Positions 61,846-64,000 of a DNA stretch of 64,000 nucleotides are shown piece after piece. The translations under genes and the position numbers were made by a program. The notes under the pieces were generated by a model that was not told where the DNA came from, made no database searches, and worked only from the letters and a program-made list of their open reading frames with translations. Source of the DNA: Flavobacterium crassostreae (GTDB lineage: Bacteria; Bacteroidota; Bacteroidia; Flavobacteriales; Flavobacteriaceae); contig NZ_CP017688.1 of the NCBI RefSeq assembly GCF_001831475.1, positions 1,550,001 through 1,614,000 of the forward strand, given 5' to 3'. The first letter of the stretch is position 1. Every line of letters starts with the position of its first letter.

Positions 61846-61872
61846 AAAAAGCCCCGCGAGGGGCTTTTTTAT
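61846..61872 (+). terminator. Terminator after cassette C immunity gene
   Basis: AAAAAGCCCC, loop GCGA, GGGGCTTTTTT. It also suits the opposite-strand fragment. Confidence 0.88.
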
Positions 61873-61874
61873 TG

Positions 61875-62075
61875 CTATAATATTGCTACATTCTTATTAA
61901 AAAAATCTTTGAATTTAGATTTTGTCAGCATCCCATCAATAATACGATAAATCGCTTGTTTGTCTTCTTCTTCGAGTTGCTCTATCATTTGAATTTTTTC
62001 ATTAGAAGCTTTGTTCTCAATTTTTACTTCTGTTGGTATATCGCCCTCATAATGTATAATTTGGTCAATAGTCAT
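61875..62075 (-). pseudogene. Remnant of an XRE-type HTH regulator (C-terminal part)
   Basis: 66 aa on the minus strand: TIDQIIHYEGDIPTEVKIEN ... IYRIIDGMLTKSKFKDFFNK. I recall this as the C-terminal region of XRE/Cro-type regulators common in flavobacteria. The helix-turn-helix part, which should come first, is missing; its place is taken by REP-like repeats starting at 62076, exactly upstream of the ATG. It is therefore likely a truncated gene left at an island border. It could still be translated from this ATG. Confidence 0.55.
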
Positions 62076-62230
62076 CCCGATCGCTCGGATATGTCGACAC
62101 CGTTAGCGCAGATTTGCAATCCCGATCGCTCGGATATGTCGACAACGCTAGCGCAGATTTGCAAACCCGATCGCTCGGATATGTCGACAACGCTAGCGCA
62201 GATTTGCAATCTGTGCCCACAAAGTTAAGC
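62076..62230 (+). repeat. REP-like 45-bp tandem repeats
   Basis: Two 45-bp units (62076-62120 and 62121-62165) and a complete 65-bp unit (62166-62230): CCCGATCGCTCGGATATGTC, GACAACGCTAGCGCAGATTT, GCAATCTGTGCCCACAAAG. Nearly identical to each other. GCGCAGATT and AATCTGTGC form a hairpin in the full unit. Translates as PDRSDMSTTLAQICN repeats, which is not a real protein. Confidence 0.8.
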
Positions 62231-62253
62231 AAGTAAACAAAGAGAAATGAGTA

Positions 62254-62285
62254 TAAAAAAACCGAGCAATTTGCTCGGTTTTTTG
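62254..62285. terminator. Hairpin between REP-like units
   Basis: AAAAAACCGAGCAA, TTGCTCGGTTTTTT, nearly perfect stem; a variant of the AAACCAAGCAAATTT terminator. Confidence 0.75.
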
Positions 62286-62305
62286 TTGTATTTATAATCG
62301 TTTTA

Positions 62306-62370
62306 CCCGACCGCTTGGATATGTCGACAACGATAGCGCAGATTTGCAATCTGTGCCCACAAAGTTGAGC
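62306..62370 (+). repeat. REP-like unit (65 bp)
   Basis: CCCGACCGCTTGGATATGTC, GACAACGATAGCGCAGATTT, GCAATCTGTGCCCACAAAGT, TGAGC. Same unit as at 59211. Confidence 0.75.
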
Positions 62371-62384
62371 AAGTAAACAAAACA

Positions 62385-62414
62385 CAAAACCAAGCAAATT
62401 TGCTTGGTTTTTGT
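62385..62414 (+). terminator. Terminator (copy 3)
   Basis: AAAACCAAGCAAATTTGCTTGGTTTTT, same as at 56741 and 59300. Confidence 0.85.
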
Positions 62415-62445
62415 GTTTTATAGGGATTATTAAAATCAATAATTC

Positions 62446-62557
62446 TTGTTAAAAAAAGGTTCGTTTTGAAAACGATTGCCCTAGCCCAGATAGTAGCGGC
62501 ATCCTTTTTGTTTTTTCTTTAAAAACAAAAAGATATAGCGGATAGCTGGAAGTAGCT
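62446..62557 (-). repeat. 112-bp structured element (rhs island copy C)
   Basis: Same 112 bp as at 59360, followed by the same junction TACTAAACAACAC that begins the cassette C and cassette D Rhs homology. Confidence 0.8.
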
Positions 62558-64000
62558 ACTAAACAACACCGTACAATCCCAAACGGATGTAAAAGGAAGC
62601 AACTTGGCGAGCATCCAAAACAATTTGGTAACCAAATTTAGTATCAATGCCTTAGGCGAAACCATACAAGTAACCGATGCGATGGATCATGTTACCAAAA
62701 GCACTTACGACTGGCTGGGCAGACGCACTGAATTTTCGCATCCCGATGCAGGTACAACGACAATGGAATATGATTTGGCAGGAAACCTAACCAAACGTGT
62801 TACACAAGACATCAAAAACACCGTGCCTAATGGAGGTGCTATCAAATACGAGTACAACTACAACCGATTAGAAACCATAAAATATCCCAAAAACCCACAG
62901 AACAACGTACAGTACAATTATGGTAAAGCCGATGGAACTGCTTCGCGCCGAGGCCGATTGTGGTTTGTGCAAGATGCTAGTGGTGGTCAAGAGTTTTTTT
63001 ATGGAAAGCTAGGCGAAGTAGAAAAAGAAATTAGAACGTTGCGCATCACGCCAACAGACATACAAACCTATATTTCGGAGTTTGAATACGATACCTGGAA
63101 CCGCATCCAAAAAATGACCTATCCCGACGGCGAAGTGGTGGATTATACCTATAACCGAGCTGGAAACTTGCATAGCATGCAAGGAAAAAAGGAAAGTCAT
63201 ACCTATGATTACATCCAACAATTGGCGTATGATGCATTTGAGCAACGCAAGTATTTAAAATACGGAAACAACACCGAAACCCATTATAATTATGACCCTA
63301 CCATGCGCCGTTTGCAACAGTTGCAAGTAAACTCAAATTTAGGACGTCAAATCATGAATAACAGTTACAGCTATGATTTGGTAGGCAATGTATTAGGGAT
63401 AAAAAACACGGCTCCTGTAGTAAACAATACCTTGGGGGGAACCTCGATGCACCAATACGAATACGATTCTTTTTATAGATTAAAAACTGCCAAGGCGGTG
63501 TATCAAGGCGAGTTTACTAAGGCGAGTTATGAGCTGAATATGGGCTATAACCACCTGCATAACATTACCAATAAAAACCTGGTACACACCGTAAACAATG
63601 AGCAGAAAGGCTATGTTTTAGATTATAATTACGATAACGAGCAGCATCCTAATGCGCCATCTTCTATCAACGAAGTGACACAAGCCACCACTGGAGGGAT
63701 CCGAAATTATGTATACGATGGCAATGGCAATCCAACAAGTTACACGGAGCAACAAAGTTTCAGAAAAATGAGTTGGGACGAAGAAAACCGTCTAATGGGC
63801 ATCAACGATACCGGAAGAATGCACCAATATACCTATGATGCAGGCGGCGAGCGTGTGATTAAAAGCTCTGGAGATTCTCAAAACGTAGCCGTTAACGGAC
63901 AAACAGCAGCAACCATAGTACATACGAACGATTACACGGGCTATGTAAGTCCGTATTTTGTGATAAGCAAAGGGAAGTTTACTAAGCATTATTTTGAAGG
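62556..64000 (+). CDS. Orphan Rhs tip cassette D (5'-truncated, continues past window)
   Basis: Open from a TAG at 62553-62555 to the window end. Rhs homology to the main gene begins at about 62560 (main-gene position 53566) with NNTVQSQTDVKGSNLAS and runs without a gap through FEYDTWNRIQKMTYPDGE and YDGNGNPTSY. The first ATG in frame is in DAMDHVTKS (about 62681). The C-terminal tip lies beyond the window. Upstream is the same terminator, REP-like and 112-bp-element spacer as for cassette C, from which it differs by retaining about 820 bp more Rhs sequence. Confidence 0.75.

Noticed and set aside
62076-62230. Possible CRISPR array
   Set aside because: Units are directly abutted with no variable spacers, and no cas genes are present.
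61956-62439. Frames encoding repeated PDRSDMSTTLAQIC on both strands
   Set aside because: These are translations of the 45-bp REP-like repeats, not proteins.

Overview
The window comes from a low-GC member of the Bacteroidota, most likely a Flavobacterium-like Flavobacteriaceae. Evidence: a TTTG-N19-TATCTTTG promoter in front of tRNA-His (the Bacteroidetes sigma form TTG...TAnnTTTG), a type IX secretion (T9SS) C-terminal sorting domain, bacillithiol synthesis (BshB1), surface-lipoprotein-like signals rich in Asp after the lipid Cys, several families of structured intergenic repeats that I recognise from flavobacterial genomes, and strongly AT-rich spacers. Family and species names rest on recalled protein families; no search was run.

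From 1 to about 41 kb the window is ordinary chromosome. It holds the end of an rRNA methyltransferase gene (rlmD), a YbdG-type MscS channel, an SGNH hydrolase, OsmC, a cysE-cysM cysteine operon, a small membrane protein/Smr pair, a cysteine desulfurase, an ECF sigma factor with its downstream membrane and Spy-like genes, ilvE, mnmD, divergent oxyR/dps, an inorganic-carbon cluster (SulP transporter, beta carbonic anhydrase, SbtA-like permease, divergent LysR regulator), a fatty-acid beta-oxidation block (acyl-CoA dehydrogenase, thiolase, FadB-like fusion, MarR regulator, acyl-CoA ligase) interrupted by a four-helix-bundle gene, purL, a beta-helix lipoprotein, a menaquinone-type pair (hotdog thioesterase, isochorismate synthase), bshB1 and tRNA-His. 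The tRNA has two adjacent mismatches in its acceptor stem.

From 41.1 to 42.7 kb lies an ISAon1-like two-frame insertion sequence whose catalytic frame has no ATG. It is bordered by short repeats.

From 43 to 64 kb is an accessory island. Two paralogous outer-membrane beta-barrel proteins and a T9SS-sorted protein precede one very large SpvB/FG-GAP/Rhs polymorphic toxin (about 3265 aa). Its variable tip carries a GYSYG serine-hydrolase elbow and is followed 1 nt later by a small membrane protein, the probable immunity protein. Downstream are at least three promoterless partial copies of the Rhs 3' end. Two have complete, different C-terminal tips and their own candidate immunity genes; the third runs off the window. 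Each partial copy starts just after an identically placed 112-bp structured repeat, preceded by a terminator and REP-like repeats. The layout looks like a store of alternative toxin tips that can recombine into the expressed rhs gene through the shared core. Silent synonymous-substitution tracts and microhomology deletions show that the copies have recombined.
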